DNA of 14,766 nucleotides, taken from Clostridia bacterium (lineage in GTDB: Bacteria; Bacillota_E; RBS10-35; JAJYVN01). The stretch covers positions 1-14,766 of the forward strand of contig DAHWHT010000075.1 of NCBI GenBank assembly GCA_027335515.1, written 5' to 3'. Positions 13,730-14,766 of the stretch are shown in pieces (the stretch's first letter is position 1; the number at the start of each line of letters is the position of its first letter). The translations under genes and the position numbers were made by a program. The notes under the pieces are model-generated. The model saw only the letters and a program-made list of their open reading frames with translations, had not been told where the DNA came from and did no database searches.

Positions 13730-13743
13730 GCGTCCGCCTCGGG

Positions 13744-14409
13744 CTACGGCTGGCGCATGCGGATGTTGCGATAGGCCACCGGCCCGTGGTCCCCCTGCAG
13801 CCGCAGCGGCCCCCGCGGTACGTCCTGATCGTGGTAGGCGCCGCCCGTCGGCAGGGCGCACTCGGTGTTCTCATGGATCAGCGTGCCGTTCAGCCGCACG
13901 CTCTCAAAGCAGGCGTTGGCCGTCTTGCGTCCGGCGGCGTCGAACCTCGGCGCGCGGAAGACGATGTCGAGTTCCTGCCACACGCCCGGTGCACGGGAGG
14001 CATTGGTCCGGGGCGCGTGGCCGCCGTAATCCTTGTGGGTGACCGGATGGTTGTGGCGCGCGTAGATGCCGCCGTTGCTCCCGTACTTCAGTTCGCTGTC
14101 CGGCGTGCCGAAACTATCCAGCACCTGGATCTCATACTGACCCATGAGGTAGACACCGGAGTTGGACTTCTCCGGGACGCAGTACTCCACGTGCAGTTCG
14201 CAATCGCCGTGCTCCAACTCCGTGTGGAGGTCTACCGTCCGCCCCCTCTCGGAGTTCACCATCACACCAACCCCGGGCTCGACGTCGAAAAAGCGCGCGT
14301 CGTCCTGCGCCAGTCGCACCCCGCCCACGACGTGCCAGGTATGCGGCTCCGATCGGCCCTTCCACCCACTCAGATCCCCGTCGCCAAAGAGCGTCGTCCA
14401 TGCACCCAT
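13744..14409 (-). CDS. DUF1080 / 3-keto-disaccharide hydrolase-type protein
   Basis: The protein has 221 residues from ATG 14409, nine bases after GGAGG; the 60 in-frame residues upstream are Arg/Gly-rich and rejected. It starts with TLFGDGDLSGWKG (6-18), the usual DUF1080 opening, and contains the family core KSNSGVYLMGQYEIQVLDS (81-99), then GGIYARHNHPVTHKDYGG, PGVWQELDIVFRAPRFD, LNGTLIHENTE and the closing GPLRLQGDHGPVAYRNIRMR. The fold is a concanavalin-like jelly roll. Characterised members hydrolyse 3-keto-glucosides made by sugar 3-dehydrogenases. No signal peptide is visible, so it probably acts in the cytoplasm, whereas many homologues are secreted. No 3-dehydrogenase (GFO/IDH/MocA or FAD type) or sugar isomerase is in the window; the upstream neighbour lies beyond the right edge. 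Confidence 0.85.
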   Translation of the reverse strand: MGAWTTLFGDGDLSGWKGRSEPHTWHVVGGVRLAQDDARFFDVEPGVGVMVNSERGRTVDLHTELEHGDCELHVEYCVPEKSNSGVYLMGQYEIQVLDSFGTPDSELKYGSNGGIYARHNHPVTHKDYGGHAPRTNASRAPGVWQELDIVFRAPRFDAAGRKTANACFESVRLNGTLIHENTECALPTGGAYHDQDVPRGPLRLQGDHGPVAYRNIRMRQP

Positions 14410-14766
14410 CCGCGGATCCCTCCCGTCTCGCTCGCCGTCCGCCACCCGCGCGGCGCAAGCCCCCGGAGGCGTTCGGGCACCGTCGTCCGCTTCCTGTCCG
14501 CGCGACACCGAGAAACCAGGTTGCGGACCGTATCCGCCGTGCCGCGCAGGGCGGTGAACGGGCGCGCTCCGACCCGCACCCCGCGTCACGGCCTCGAAAG
14601 CCCCCTATGCGCAGCCGGGGTGCTTTCCCCGTCCGATCTCCAACCCACCGCCCGATACCGGACCCGGCCCGCCGGGCCGAGCCGCCTCCCCGCGGCCACC
14701 CAGACGAGGGACGCGGTGGGGGCCTGATATCGAGAGGCGCGAGCCGGTCTGGGCAGCACGGGGGCG
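14410..14766. other. Upstream region of the DUF1080 gene, no gene seen
   Basis: These 357 bases run to the right edge. No convincing coding frame is seen. A 15-bp palindrome CGGCCCG-C-CGGGCCG (14665-14679) is present but could be chance at this GC content. No promoter is clear enough to call; TTCACC-N18-GATACG on the minus strand near 14535-14565 is a weak possibility. Confidence 0.45.

Noticed and set aside
14665..14679. Palindrome CGGCCCG-C-CGGGCCG as an operator
   Set aside because: Seven-base arms made only of G and C are expected by chance in this composition, and no promoter is recognisable nearby.

Overview
The window is very GC-rich bacterial DNA (roughly 70% by eye, with G or C at most third codon positions). 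It has strong purine-rich ribosome-binding sites, several GTG/TTG starts, and two secreted proteins with Cys-containing lipoprotein-type signal peptides. This fits a high-GC Gram-positive-like lineage, such as a deep-branching Bacillota (Thermaerobacter/Symbiobacterium type) or a Chloroflexota/Actinomycetota-like group. The sequence alone does not decide between them. No rRNA, tRNA, transposase, phage gene or CRISPR array was found.

Layout, left to right. (1) 1-1629, minus strand: a two-gene unit of a class I SAM-dependent methyltransferase followed by an endonuclease/exonuclease/phosphatase-family protein that runs off the left edge; the two reading frames overlap. (2) 1630-1994: a divergent control region with two 18-bp CRP/FNR-family dyads and a good sigma-70-type promoter, driving a small YgiT-type zinc-finger protein (1995-2258, plus). 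(3) 2698-5652, minus strand: a small unknown protein, then two tandem paralogous polytopic membrane proteins of about 12 helices. Each membrane protein carries a motif three times at about 130-residue spacing, the pseudo-threefold design of heme-copper oxidase subunit I. (4) 6288-7691, minus: an orphan sugar-type ABC substrate-binding protein. (5) 8343-9449, plus: a stand-alone AICAR transformylase (the C-terminal half of PurH), behind a long, potentially highly structured leader. (6) 9799-12075, minus: a large secreted GH42-like glycosidase. (7) 12792-13709, plus: an HNH endonuclease with a distinct N-terminal domain. (8) 13744-14409, minus: a DUF1080 (3-keto-disaccharide hydrolase-type) protein.

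The genes are mostly single units separated by unusually long non-coding gaps (350-720 bp). Strong GC hairpins without U-tracts lie just downstream of most stop codons. Three minus-strand genes (substrate-binding protein, GH42-like glycosidase, DUF1080 protein) point to use of extracellular carbohydrate, but they are not one operon. The items most worth following up are the twin CRP-type sites, the tandem threefold-repeat membrane proteins, the structured purH leader, the glycosidase with an apparent change at the acid/base position, and the HNH protein as a possible modification-dependent nuclease.
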